Of a stretch of 64,000 bases of DNA, positions 28,300 to 38,133 are shown piece by piece (the first letter of the stretch is position 1; the number at the start of each line of letters is the position of its first letter). The position numbers and the translations under genes were made by a program. Source of the stretch: CAZPXZ01 sp965219495 (lineage in GTDB: Bacteria; Pseudomonadota; Alphaproteobacteria; Rhodobacterales; CAZPXZ01). Location of the stretch: positions 2,542,001 to 2,606,000 of the forward strand of contig OZ244777.1 in the NCBI GenBank assembly GCA_965219495.1, written 5' to 3'. The notes under the pieces are model-generated. The model made no database searches. It worked only from the letters and a program-made list of their open reading frames with translations, and was not told the origin of the DNA.

Positions 28300-28825
28300 A
28301 CTCTACCCCGCTGATCCAAGAAAACGGTCGGCGTCCCTGTCTTGATGCCGGAACTGCCTTCGATTTGCTGTTTGCGCTGAACCAACTCCTGATCGACTCA
28401 CCACTTTCGGGCGAGTTACGAGTTGCTTCTAGCGGCGCCGGATTGCCGGTTTACCTGTAGAGTGCCAAAGCAGGTTCTGCCTCCGGAAGCGTGCATCTCC
28501 TCGATCCGAACAGGATTCGGGAACCGAGCGCAGAATTGCGTTCTCATGAGCCAACCTCGCCGTCCATTCGACTTTGTTGGGACTTATATACGAGAGTCAC
28601 AATGGGCTCCCGACACTGTTCCACGCCGAGGCGGGGCAACCCCCATCCTTCGCCTTCCCCTTGCCGGCGCCACGGGAAGCGGTTTCCCGCCATTTCCCAC
28701 TCGTGAACAGGCTAATTACCCGCTGCAAGACGTATCACCGGAGCCGGCACTTTCAGCCTTGTTTCCAGTACAACGGAGTAGAGAGGCGCCGAAGCGCCAA
28801 TTCAAGGAAATTGTTACTTTAGTAT
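28300..28825. other. Spacer between regulator and ISNCY remnant; no gene supported
   Basis: About 525 bases with only short, uncharacterised open frames. It ends where homology to the ISNCY element begins abruptly, which marks the truncation point of that element. Confidence 0.4.
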
Positions 28826-29689
28826 GATGCCGTGCAAGGACTTATGGATCATGCGCTTCGCCAGATCGACCAGGTCGACCGGCGGCTGCTGCAGGGCGAA
28901 GCGATCCCGCATGAAGAGAAGGTGTTCTCCATCTTCGAGCCGCATACCCGCTGGTGCGCGAAGGGCAAGGCCGGGCGCATGGTCGAACTCGGGGTTCCGG
29001 TCTGCATCGTCGAGGACCAGCATCAATTGGTCCTGCACCACCGCATCTCGTGGGCGGACGACGACATCGATGCGGCGGTTCCGCTGCTGTCGGAGACCCT
29101 CGCCCTGTTTCCGTCGGTGCGGGGCTGCAGCTTCGACCGGGGCTTCCACAGCCCGTCCAACCGGGTGCGGCTGGACGCGCTGCTGGATTGCAACGCGCTG
29201 CCGGCGAAGGGCACGCTTTCACAGAAAGCGCGGGAGCGCGAGGCGCGCCCCGAATTCGTCGCGGCGCGGCGGCAGCATCCGGCGGTGGAATCCGCCATCC
29301 ACAACCTGGAATGCCGCGGCCTGGACCGGGTCCGCGCACACGGCAGGGATGGCTTCGCTCGAACGGTCGCTCTCGCAATCCTTGCCGCAAATCTGCACCG
29401 GATCGGCCTGGTGCTGCAGAGAGCCGAGCGGGACAAGATCCAGAATCAGCGACGCCAAGGCATCCGCCGCGCCGCCTGACTGCGGCCGGCCGAGCCAACG
29501 CCGTCGGCATGCGCCCCGGCCCTGGCCGGGGCCCCTCCTCATGGCGGAAGATCGTCGGCATCCTCGACATTCGCGCGAAACCCGCCCCCAACCGCTCATT
29601 CACGGCGCCAGGGGCCGAATTCCGCGCCGGGCGCCTGGGCCGGAAACGTCGCGCCGGGTTCAAAACCCGGTATTTTTGCACAGACACTA
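28826..29689 (+). pseudogene. ISNCY-family remnant: C-terminal part of transposase plus one element end
   Basis: The frame from VQGLMDHALRQIDQVDRRLL to QRRQGIRRAA matches the C-terminal 216 residues of the intact copy at 6 kb, with about a dozen substitutions. The roughly 210 bases after the stop also match, including the terminal repeat that ends TTTTTGCACAGACACTA. The N-terminal catalytic half is missing, so it is not autonomous. Orientation is opposite to the intact copy. Confidence 0.9.
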
Positions 29690-29922
29690 TATACATCGCG
29701 GGGAGCAGCAGTGTCGCTACTTCCCACCTCACAAAGCGCCCTAGCTGACGCAGTAGCCCGCGGGCCAAATGTGACCGAAGCTTGGGTCCCGCGTATGGCC
29801 TTGACTTTCGATCGCCCGCAACCTGACGTTTTACATTTTTTCGAATTACATGGCTTTCAGCCCTTCTTTCTAACAGATTGCAAAAAACCTTCTTGACCAT
29901 TTTTTGATATCATTCTATTTAT

Positions 29923-30771
29923 ATGGCTATGGACCATAAACGATCACCAAGGCTGAAACCTCTCTTGGACAAAGTTCCACAGGGCTTCATGGTCGATGCC
30001 TCGTGGCTCAAGGCGCAGGCCATCGATCCCAAGTCCATCCACGGCTATGTGTCCCGCGGGTGGCTGGAGCGGGTCATCCGAGGGGTGTACCGTCGTCCCC
30101 TGCCCGAGGGCGTGCAGGGCTCTTCCGAGGTCTCCTGGGAGATCCCGCTGCTCTCGTTGCAGTGGATCATGAAGTGTGATGTGCATCTGGGCGGCGAAAG
30201 TGCGCTCGATCTGGCTGGCTATGCCCACTACCTCAGTCTCGGTGGTGCATCTCGCGTACATTTATACGGCCCCGTGCCGCCATGGCTGAAGCGCCTGCCA
30301 ACACAGACCACGATCGTCGTACATCGGCGCACGCTCTTCGGCGACGACCCGACCGGCATCGGCAACGCCGATCGTGACGTCGAAGACTCCAGTCAGGCAG
30401 TGAATGTGTGGAGGTGGCCGGTCAGGGCCTCGTCGCCGGAACGCGCGATCCTCGAGGCGCTCGACGAGCTTCCCAATCATGCGAGCTTCGACACCCTGGA
30501 CAAGATCTTCGAGGGGCTTGCAATATTGCGGCCGAAGCAGCTCATGGCATTGCTGGCGCTGTGTCGGAGCGTGAAGGTGCGCCGGCTGTTTTTCGTCTTT
30601 GCGGACAAGCATCGCCACCCATGGCGCAAGCACCTCGACACCTCGAACATCGACTTCGGCTCGGGGCCGCGTGCCCTGGTGGCGGGTGGCAAGCTCCATC
30701 CCACATACCGGATCTACGTACCCAGGGAATTGATGCCTGCAGACCGGGCCGAGGCGGGCGCCGATGCATGA
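29923..30771 (+). CDS. abiEi: AbiEi-type antitoxin (type IV toxin-antitoxin)
   Basis: A 282-residue protein. The N-terminal winged-helix region (VPQGFMVDASWLKAQAIDP, then YVSRGWLERVIRGVYRRPL) is typical of AbiEi, which binds its own promoter; the middle part contains HLGGESALDLAGYAHYL. It overlaps the toxin gene by eight bases, as usual for AbiE operons. In known systems AbiEi represses the operon and blocks the nucleotidyltransferase toxin AbiEii. The open frame is intact here although the toxin frame is broken. The region is preceded by an IS remnant, suggesting a mobile origin. Confidence 0.85.
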   Translation: MAMDHKRSPRLKPLLDKVPQGFMVDASWLKAQAIDPKSIHGYVSRGWLERVIRGVYRRPLPEGVQGSSEVSWEIPLLSLQWIMKCDVHLGGESALDLAGYAHYLSLGGASRVHLYGPVPPWLKRLPTQTTIVVHRRTLFGDDPTGIGNADRDVEDSSQAVNVWRWPVRASSPERAILEALDELPNHASFDTLDKIFEGLAILRPKQLMALLALCRSVKVRRLFFVFADKHRHPWRKHLDTSNIDFGSGPRALVAGGKLHPTYRIYVPRELMPADRAEAGADA

Positions 30772-31679
30772 GCGCTACATCGAGCAGGTTCGACTACTCC
30801 TGAGCGTCCTGCCGGATATCGCTGCGGAGGAGGTATTCGCACTGAAGGGCGGTACTGCGATCAACCTATTCTACAGGGACATGCCCCGGCTCTCTGTCGA
30901 CATCGATCTCACCTAACCTGCCGGTGGCCGACCGCGAGACATCGCTCCAAGACATCGACGAGACGCTTGATCGGATCAAGTCGGCGATCGTGGAGCGCAA
31001 CCCGGCCGTGCGGGTGGAGCGCATTGCTGGCGGCGGCAACACCGACACGCGAGTCGTGGTTCGCGAGAACCGTTCACAGATCAAGATCGAAACCTCCCCG
31101 GTGACGCGCGGGGCGCTGCATCCGCCGGTGATCATGACGGCGTCGGATCTCGTGACGGATCGTTTCGGGTTCGTCGAGATGAACGTCCTCGCCTTCGAGG
31201 ATCTCTATGACGGCAAGCTGCATGCAGCTCTCGACCGCCAGCACCCGCGCGATCTCTTCGATGTCAAGCTCCTGTACGAAAACGAAGGGATCACCGACGG
31301 ACTGTTCCGCGCGTTCATGGTCTATGTGGCGAGCTCCAGCCGACCGATACATGAGTTGCTGGCGCCGCGTGCCGAGTTCGTCGATGCGCTGTACGACGAA
31401 GAGTTCATCGGCATGACACGCGAGACCGTGACGAGAGACTCGCTCATTGAGACTCGCGCGCATCTGCTCGCAGACATCAGGGAGCGGATTGTGGGCGATA
31501 TCGCGGCCTTCCTCCTTTCGCTCCACGATGCCGAGCCCGACTTCGCCATGATAGGGTTTCCCCAAGCATCGCTCCTTCCCGCCATCCGCTGGAAGCTGCT
31601 CAATCTGCGACGGCTGAAAGCTGAAAACCCGGAAAAGCACCTCGTGCAACGGCGTGCGCTCGATGACCTGTTTTCATGA
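30764..31679 (+). pseudogene. abiEii: AbiEii-type nucleotidyltransferase toxin, frameshifted
   Basis: The frame begins MHERYIEQVRLLLSVLPDI and reaches the nucleotidyltransferase motif FALKGGTAINLF then LSVDIDLT (GGT 29-31, D46, D48), where an extra A creates a TAA at codon 51. The rest continues in the +1 frame from LPVADRETSLQDIDE to DDLFS, with the expected length and no further stops. The domain is DUF1814/AbiEii, which transfers nucleotides to tRNA or other targets. Removing one base restores one open frame of about 304 residues. As given, the toxin is inactive unless frameshifting occurs or the base is an error. Confidence 0.85.
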
Positions 31680-31964
31680 CCTCCACTCGCACCACAGCGG
31701 ATGGCCGCTGCTGGACCTACCACGCCCGCCTTCACCCAACTGAGCAAAGAAATATCCGACGCTGTATGCCTGCGAGCAACAATCTCGTAAGACGACCTCG
31801 GCCCAACCTTGGTACCCTTATCCGCTGCCGCCATCGAGTGAGCAATCAGGGACATGATCGTTCCCTCCCGAAGACATCGCCAAAGCATCATTTACATTTG
31901 TTCCCCTTTTGCGCCATACATGGGCACGCCTTCCGCCAAGCCGCTAAAAGACCGGATGAAATGA

Positions 31965-32732
31965 ATGACCGAAAGATTCTTTGAAGCACGTCAGGAGCAG
32001 TCTGAATCCAACGCCCGGATAGTAACGAAATATTTCTCCGCCTCGGCATGCGTCATCATGCCGTCAGCACAGCGGACCGGCGGCAAAATCGCTTATCTCG
32101 ACCTCTATGCTGGTCCAGGTCGCTACAAGGACGGCGCAGCGTCTACGCCACTCTTGGTTCTACAGACAGCGATTGATCATCCCCAGATGTCTCACATGCT
32201 TGTTTCCTACTTTAATGATGTCGAGAACAATAACATTAAGACCTTAGAGCAAGAAATTCCTAAGCTCCCCAGTATTGAGACTCTAAAATACTCTCCCATC
32301 ATCCGATGTGGAGAAATTGATGACGAAGCCGAGCAATACTTTAGTCAAACACAATTGATCCCCGTCTTCTCATTTGTTGATCCCTTTGGGTGCAAGGGCC
32401 TTTCACTAAAAATCGTTAAAGGTGTAATCAAAGATTGGGGTTGCGACTGCGTCTTCTTTTTCAATTATAACCGCATAAATGCTGCAATCACCAATGACAA
32501 CGTATCTCGGCATATCGACGCGCTATTTTGTACGGCTCGAGCCGATAAACTACGACGCACACTGCCTGGGCGCCCTCCTCAATTCCGAGAAGCAGCAATT
32601 CTGGAGGCACTCGCACACGAGATCAAAGATCTTGGCGGTCAGTATGTGTTACCGTTTACGTTCAAGAATAGTTCTGGAACTCGGACTTCCAACCCGCTGG
32701 CTTCCAAGAACTTTCTGACTGCTTTGCCTTAA
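31965..32732 (+). CDS. tcmP: Three-Cys-motif partner protein TcmP, C-terminally truncated
   Basis: Begins MTERFFEARQEQSESNARIV and contains GKIAYLDLYAGPGRYKDGAA, VFSFVDPFGCKGLSLKIV and CDCVFFFNYNRINAAI, all characteristic of TcmP. The similarity holds to KNSSGTRTSN and then breaks within a few residues of a premature end; relatives are roughly 100 residues longer. The normal genomic partner, a small three-cysteine-motif (Gp37/Gp68-like) protein, is not next to it. The DPFG segment resembles nucleotide-modifying enzymes, and such genes are found on phage and defence islands. Lower GC than the flanking operons supports transfer. Probably a non-functional remnant. Confidence 0.8.
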   Translation: MTERFFEARQEQSESNARIVTKYFSASACVIMPSAQRTGGKIAYLDLYAGPGRYKDGAASTPLLVLQTAIDHPQMSHMLVSYFNDVENNNIKTLEQEIPKLPSIETLKYSPIIRCGEIDDEAEQYFSQTQLIPVFSFVDPFGCKGLSLKIVKGVIKDWGCDCVFFFNYNRINAAITNDNVSRHIDALFCTARADKLRRTLPGRPPQFREAAILEALAHEIKDLGGQYVLPFTFKNSSGTRTSNPLASKNFLTALP

Positions 32733-33611
32733 CTGAAAACTCGAAAATACATTGCCGATACCCGTTCTTGAGGTCCATCCATCACCTTCAGGAATGTGGT
32801 TAACATATGTCAATTGAAGTTCGCAAATGTCAAGAGCGCCAACTTCATTCTTCATTCTCTGAAAGAAAATTCACAAAGTTCTCACGCAAAGCAATAAATC
32901 TCTTGTTGATGCTCTTGAAATGCGGATAGCTAGGATTCTGATCTGTTTTCACCCAATTGAAAAAATCTGTCCGGCTGCAACTGAATCAGTTCACTGCCAT
33001 CTTGTGTGCACAACATGAAACATGAAACGGGGCACCGGAGGAACCGCCATTACTGCAATCGCTGCATTCTTCTCCGAAGCTGAGGAAGCGATAGGAGGCC
33101 TTACTTCGACTTCAACAAATGCGACTCGTATCTCGCTCCAGAATACACCCATTTGAGGAGTTGAGAATTTCGGCAGTTCTCTGAATTCGATGCCAAAAAC
33201 AACCTCGGTAACCGGAGGACGGTCGAAATCAATTATCGAATCTCCAGCCTTCGGCGCTGTTCGAGCAGAGTTCCGAGTGCCGCGAGTGCAGACGCTCTCG
33301 CGACACCTGGTTACTCGGGTGTTGTCTACGGTCGGGCGCCACGAGTCTGTGGTGTCGTTCGCGCGCGAGTTGTCCCTGAAACATGTATGCGCACATAGCC
33401 TCCGACTTCAGTCATGCTTCCAGATGCACTCCTTCGGTCTGACAATATCAAACATTCGTCCGTGTACTTGCATCTGTCATCCGATCACTTCAAATTGCAT
33501 CCTCAGGCGCTGCCTGCCGATGCCCGGCTTCATTCGGGCGCGGATCTCGTGCTCCTGCGTGGAGCGTTGGCTGTTTTTCGGCGCCGGAACTGAACACGGG
33601 AGGAAATATAC
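32733..33611 (+). other. 880-base region with a possible tyrosine-recombinase tail
   Basis: Most of this stretch holds no supported gene. From about 33441 one frame reads DNIKHSSVYLHLSSDHFKL and then HPQALPADARL. This resembles the end of phage-type integrases, where the catalytic tyrosine lies in a T-x-x-Y-x-H-L stretch. Just upstream, in another frame, AHSLR matches the H-x-x-R box. The match is short and out of frame, so it is a suggestion of a decayed integrase next to the AbiE/TcmP patch, not a firm gene. Confidence 0.35.
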
Positions 33612-35180
33612 ATGAAACTCTTCTTCACAAGCGCCGCATGCGCGATCGCCCTTGCTTTCGGCGCCGCGCATGCGGCGGAGCCGCTAACGCTGGTTGTGCC
33701 GCAGACGAACGATCCGAAAACGCTCACCCCGAACTTCGGGTTCGACTCCGGCGGACTTCACCCAACCAGCAATATCTACAGTCATCTGGTCATCATGGAC
33801 TGGGGCATCACCAAGGGCGTTTCCGCCTATGGCGACCTCGCGGAATCCTGGACGATCAGCGACGACGGAAAAACCTTTACATTCAAGCTGCACGAAGGCG
33901 TTACATGGCACGATGGCATGCCGGTCACCTCCGCGGACGTAAAATTCACTTTCGAAACGATGATCGAGAAAAAGTATCCGTTTTCCGGGTATCTCCGCGA
34001 CGTGAAAAGCATCATGACGCCAGACGACCTTACGATCGTCATCGAACTGAACGAAGCGAACGTGGCGTTCGTCGCCATGCAGGCGCAGGCCGCGAACTGG
34101 TATGGCAAAATCTATCCCAAGCATTTGTGGGAAGACCAGGACGGCTTCGACAGCGGTCCCTATGTCAACAACCCGGTCGGCAGTGGCCCCTTCAAGCTGA
34201 CCGAATGGGTGCGTGGAAGCCACGTAACCCTGGAAGCGAACCCGGACTACTTCCGCGGAAAGTCGGGCATTGACACCCTGATTTTCAAGGTCGTGGCCGA
34301 CGCGAATGTCGCCCGCGCCGAGTTTGACGCGGGTTCATTCCCGTACCTGCCTTACGACTACGCGCCATCTCTGGCGGAAGTACCCATGCTGGAAGCGGAC
34401 CCCGACGTCAACGTGGTGTTCACGCCATCCCATTACGGGCGCGACATCCAGATCAATTTGCGGCGGGAGCCACTTGACAATCTGGCCGTCCGCCAGGCGA
34501 TCGCCTACGCCGTCGACCGCGAGTCGATGAACAAGCTTGCATTCAGCGGTTACTGGGTGCCCGCCTACGGGGCAATCGTGGATTCGCAGGACAAATGGAT
34601 GAATACGGATGCCCGCTTCCCGGCGCATGACGCCGCGAAGGCCGAAGAGTTGCTGGACGCCGCCGGATTCCCGCGCGGGGACGACGGCTGGCGCTTCGAG
34701 CTCTCGGTAACCAACCCGACCTTCGCCGACTGCACGGCGATGATGGAGGTCCTTGTACAGCAGTTGCGCGATGTGGGAATCAACGCCCGGTGGGACAAGT
34801 ACGACGGAAGCACCTGGAATGCGAAGGTGCGGGAAGGCGATTTCGACATCTCCTGCTATTATACCCGTTACGGCCCCGACCCGGACGCGTATGGCGAACA
34901 TTTCGGAAGCAACGGCCCGCGGAATTTCATGGGCTACATGAATCCGGAACTCGACCAGTTGACCGCAGAAGCGCGGATGATCCCGGACGAAGCGGTCCGC
35001 AGGGAAAAGTACCAGCAGGTGCAGGCCATGCTTGTGCGTGACCTTCCCTACATCAACCTGATGAACGAGTTCAAGCCCAGCCTGATCCGCACGGGCTGGT
35101 CCGGATTCAACGTTCAGGAATCGGGATTCGGGCAGAGCTATACCTGGTTTGGCTTCTACGGCGTCAAACACGCTGAGTAG
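33612..35180 (+). CDS. Peptide-type ABC transporter substrate-binding protein (SBP family 5)
   Basis: A 522-residue periplasmic protein with a signal peptide cleaved near GAAHA-AEP and a GGGAGGAAAT ribosome site. The family 5 pattern appears as YGDLAESWTISDDGKTFTFK, GVTWHDGMPVTSADVKFTFE and NPVGSGPFKLTEW, with VRQAIAYAVDRESMNK in lobe II. It delivers oligopeptides or other large polar solutes to the permeases encoded directly downstream. The enzymes at the end of the operon (hydantoinase B and dipeptidase homologues) suggest a cyclic amide or modified peptide ligand. First gene of a six- or seven-gene plus-strand operon. Confidence 0.92.
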   Translation: MKLFFTSAACAIALAFGAAHAAEPLTLVVPQTNDPKTLTPNFGFDSGGLHPTSNIYSHLVIMDWGITKGVSAYGDLAESWTISDDGKTFTFKLHEGVTWHDGMPVTSADVKFTFETMIEKKYPFSGYLRDVKSIMTPDDLTIVIELNEANVAFVAMQAQAANWYGKIYPKHLWEDQDGFDSGPYVNNPVGSGPFKLTEWVRGSHVTLEANPDYFRGKSGIDTLIFKVVADANVARAEFDAGSFPYLPYDYAPSLAEVPMLEADPDVNVVFTPSHYGRDIQINLRREPLDNLAVRQAIAYAVDRESMNKLAFSGYWVPAYGAIVDSQDKWMNTDARFPAHDAAKAEELLDAAGFPRGDDGWRFELSVTNPTFADCTAMMEVLVQQLRDVGINARWDKYDGSTWNAKVREGDFDISCYYTRYGPDPDAYGEHFGSNGPRNFMGYMNPELDQLTAEARMIPDEAVRREKYQQVQAMLVRDLPYINLMNEFKPSLIRTGWSGFNVQESGFGQSYTWFGFYGVKHAE

Positions 35181-35250
35181 GCCCAATCTCGCAAATTCGA
35201 CCCGGAGGGGGCGCTTCGGCGTCCCCTCCCCAACAGATGCGTATTGAACG

Positions 35251-36216
35251 ATGCGTCTTCGACGCTATCTGATTCTACGGCTGCTGCAGTTGATCCCGGT
35301 CATCCTTGTGGTGATCGTGCTCAACTTCGTCCTGATCCATCTGGCCCCCGGCGACGTGTCCGTCACTCTCGCTGGCGAGGATGTCGATCCCGTATACATG
35401 CAGCATGTCCGCGAGCTCTATGGACTTGACCGGCCGTTTCTTGAGCAATTGTGGCGGTACCTGGTGCAGGTGGGGCAAGGCGACCTCGGGCTTTCCTACC
35501 GCTCCCGCGAACCGGTCGTGACCGAAATTCTGCGCCGCGTGCCGGCGACGCTCCTGCTCGTGGGCACCGCTCTTCTTTTCGCGGTGGCGATCGGAACCAC
35601 CGTCGGCACGATGGTAGCGAACCGGCAAGGATCGCTCAGTGATACCGCCACAAGCGCGCTCGCCATCGGCTTTTACAGCATCCCGGTCTTCTGGCTCGGG
35701 CTGATGCTGATCCTGCTGTTCGGCGTGGAACTGCGGTGGCTCCCGACTTCCGGCATGTACAGCCTGATCGGCCCGCGGGACCCGCTGGGCCGCGCGCTGG
35801 ACGTCGCCGTTCATCTTGTCCTGCCGGCGCTGGCGCTGAGCACGGTTTGGATCGGCCAGTACCTGCGCCTCGCCCGAACTTCGGTGGTTTCGGTGATGAG
35901 CGAAAACTACATCACCACGGTTCGCGCCATCGGATTCCGCCCGCGCACGGTGCTCCTGCATTATGCGCTCAGAAACGCGCTCCTTCCGGTGGTAACCGTG
36001 CTGGGTCTGCAGATGGGCCTGGTCCTGACCGGCGCCGTGCTGACGGAAACCGTGTTTTCCTGGCCGGGCCTCGGCCGACTGATCTATGACGCCATCCTGG
36101 CGCGCGATACCCCCATCATCATGGGCTCCTACATCGCCATGTCGATCACCGTCGCGCTGGCCTCCCTGATCACCGATCTCGTCTACGCCGCGCTGGATCC
36201 GCGCGTGGAGCTCTGA
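35251..36216 (+). CDS. Peptide-type ABC transporter permease (DppB-like)
   Basis: A 321-residue inner-membrane protein beginning MRLRRYLILRLLQLIPVILV. A periplasmic segment with YGLDRPFLEQLWRYL is followed by transmembrane helices and the EAA loop ENYITTVRAIGFRPRTVLLH. The ending DLVYAALDPRVEL is the standard DppB/OppB terminus. The stop codon directly abuts the start of the next gene. It forms the channel with the permease half of the downstream fusion. Confidence 0.93.
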   Translation: MRLRRYLILRLLQLIPVILVVIVLNFVLIHLAPGDVSVTLAGEDVDPVYMQHVRELYGLDRPFLEQLWRYLVQVGQGDLGLSYRSREPVVTEILRRVPATLLLVGTALLFAVAIGTTVGTMVANRQGSLSDTATSALAIGFYSIPVFWLGLMLILLFGVELRWLPTSGMYSLIGPRDPLGRALDVAVHLVLPALALSTVWIGQYLRLARTSVVSVMSENYITTVRAIGFRPRTVLLHYALRNALLPVVTVLGLQMGLVLTGAVLTETVFSWPGLGRLIYDAILARDTPIIMGSYIAMSITVALASLITDLVYAALDPRVEL

Positions 36217-38133
36217 ATGCACGCCCAGGTTCTTCGCTGGATGCGGATATCGGGCGAGGTGGCGCGGACGCCAGCGATTTTCGTGAGCCTGCTGATCGTT
36301 GTGGCGGCCGTCGGCTTGGCGTTGCTCGCCCCGATCCTCGACCTGCCGCCACCCGAGAAAATGGGGAGCGACCAGTATCAGCCGCCAGGAACCGAACACT
36401 GGCTCGGCACCGATAATTTCGGCCGGGATGTGTTGTCGCGCCTGATCTGGGGTACGCAACTCGCCTTGCAGGTGGCGGTTATCTCTTCCGCCATCGCGAC
36501 GCTGGTGGGCATCCTGCTCGGTTCGGTCTCCGGCTATTACGGCGGCTGGGTCGATGCCGTCATGAGCCGCACCTTCGACGTATTCCTGCTGATCCCAGCC
36601 TTTTTCCTCGTGCTGCTGATCGTGGCGCTGTTCGGCTCCGACATCACCTTCATCATGTTCGCGATCGCCGCCACCACCTGGCCACGCTCCGCCAGAATCA
36701 TGCGTTCGCAAGTCCTCACGCTGAAGGCGCGAACCTACGTGCAGGCCGCGCTGGCAGCGGGCGCCAGCCATGGACAGACCCTTTGGCGCCATGTCATTCC
36801 GAATGGGCTCGCGCCCATTGTCACCGACGCCACCCTCCTCATGGGACTCGCGGTGCTGACCGAAGCGGGACTGAGCTTTCTCGGCCTCGGGGACCAGAAC
36901 ACCGTCAGTTGGGGCCGCATGATATTCGAAGGACAGCGGCATTTGTCCCTGGCGCCTTGGATTTCAACATTCCCGGGCGTCGCCATGCTGATTCTCGTGG
37001 CGGCGCTGAATTTCCTGGGAGACGGACTCAACCAGCTGATCAATCCGCAATTGCGGCGGCGCGGCGGCTACGGCAGTACCGAACCGCCATCCGCCGAAGC
37101 TACGGCCGACCTGCCGGTCATCGCCGCGAAGAGCAAAACGCCGCCGTTGCTGCAGGTCTCGAACCTTCGCATGTACTACCGACTCGGCGAGCAATGGGTG
37201 CGGGCGGTCGACGGCGTTTCCTTCCTGCTGCCACGAGGGGAAAGCCTGGGAATCGTCGGCGAATCGGGCTGCGGCAAGAGCAGCCTAGGCATCACCCTCA
37301 TGCAGGTCTTGCCTCCGAATGCGCGCATCGTGGCGGGCGAGATTTCGTTCGACAGCCAGCCGATGCTGCGTAACGACGCGTTTCGCAACGTGCGGTGGAA
37401 GCGTCAATCCATCATCTTTCAGAGCGCCATGAATGCACTGAACCCCGTGCTGACCGTTCGCCGCCAACTTACCGAGGCATTCCGACTACATCGACCGTCC
37501 GCAACCCGTGCAGAGGCGGCGGAGCGTGTTGCCGAAATTTTTGATGTTGTCAGCATTCCCCGCTGGCGCATGAATTCCTACCCGCACGAACTCTCCGGCG
37601 GCATGCGGCAGCGCGTCATGATCGCGCTGAGCCTGATGCTGAATCCGGAACTCATCATCGCCGATGAGCCGACCACCGCACTCGACGTCCTGATCCAGGA
37701 TCAGATCATGGCGGAGATCGACGCGCTCCGCGAACGGCTCAACCTGTCCCTGATCCTGATCTCCCATGATATGGCCACGGTAGCAGAGACCTGTGACAGG
37801 GTTGCAGTCATGTATGCGGGAGAGTTGGTCGAACAGGGACCGACGGCGACGATCTTTACGAACCCGCGCCATCCTTATACGCAGGCGCTGGTGGAATCGC
37901 TTCCCGGCATCCGGGGTCCACGGCGGCACCTTGCCTCGCTGCCCGGAGAGCCGTTTGTTCCAATCGGAGAGCCGGTCGGCTGCCGGTTTGCCGCCCGCTG
38001 TCCGTATGCGACGGATCTCTGCCGGCGCGAGGCACCCGCGCAAGTTTCGCTGGAATCGGATCACTTGTCCTCCTGCCATTACGCCACCTCGCCCGCGTTC
38101 TCTCCGAACCAGGAAACGGAGCTGGTCGCATGA
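36217..38133 (+). CDS. Fused peptide-type ABC permease and ATP-binding protein (DppC-DppD fusion)
   Basis: A 638-residue fusion. Residues 1 to about 285 are a DppC-type permease (HWLGTDNFGRDVLSRLIWG, EAA loop YVQAALAAGASHGQTLWRHV, ending GDGLNQLINPQLRRRGG). A linker of about 25 residues follows, then a full DppD-type ATPase with Walker A GESGCGKSSLG, signature LSGGMRQRVMIAL, Walker B LIIADEPTTALD and the C-terminal oligopeptide ATPase region ending in cysteines (GCRFAARCPYATDLC). Most organisms encode these as two genes; fusions are known in some lineages. The next ATPase overlaps by four bases (ATGA). Confidence 0.93.
   Translation: MHAQVLRWMRISGEVARTPAIFVSLLIVVAAVGLALLAPILDLPPPEKMGSDQYQPPGTEHWLGTDNFGRDVLSRLIWGTQLALQVAVISSAIATLVGILLGSVSGYYGGWVDAVMSRTFDVFLLIPAFFLVLLIVALFGSDITFIMFAIAATTWPRSARIMRSQVLTLKARTYVQAALAAGASHGQTLWRHVIPNGLAPIVTDATLLMGLAVLTEAGLSFLGLGDQNTVSWGRMIFEGQRHLSLAPWISTFPGVAMLILVAALNFLGDGLNQLINPQLRRRGGYGSTEPPSAEATADLPVIAAKSKTPPLLQVSNLRMYYRLGEQWVRAVDGVSFLLPRGESLGIVGESGCGKSSLGITLMQVLPPNARIVAGEISFDSQPMLRNDAFRNVRWKRQSIIFQSAMNALNPVLTVRRQLTEAFRLHRPSATRAEAAERVAEIFDVVSIPRWRMNSYPHELSGGMRQRVMIALSLMLNPELIIADEPTTALDVLIQDQIMAEIDALRERLNLSLILISHDMATVAETCDRVAVMYAGELVEQGPTATIFTNPRHPYTQALVESLPGIRGPRRHLASLPGEPFVPIGEPVGCRFAARCPYATDLCRREAPAQVSLESDHLSSCHYATSPAFSPNQETELVA

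Noticed and set aside
30905..30925. Programmed frameshift in the AbiEii toxin gene
   Set aside because: The site ACC TAA C resembles a stop-dependent +1 site, but re-pairing from ACC to CCT is poor and no stimulatory element is seen. A one-base insertion is simpler.
35275..36942. 555-codon minus-strand frame opposite the peptide permeases
   Set aside because: It is the antisense of two clear permease genes and is rich in His, Gln and Arg, as expected for mirrored GC-rich coding DNA.
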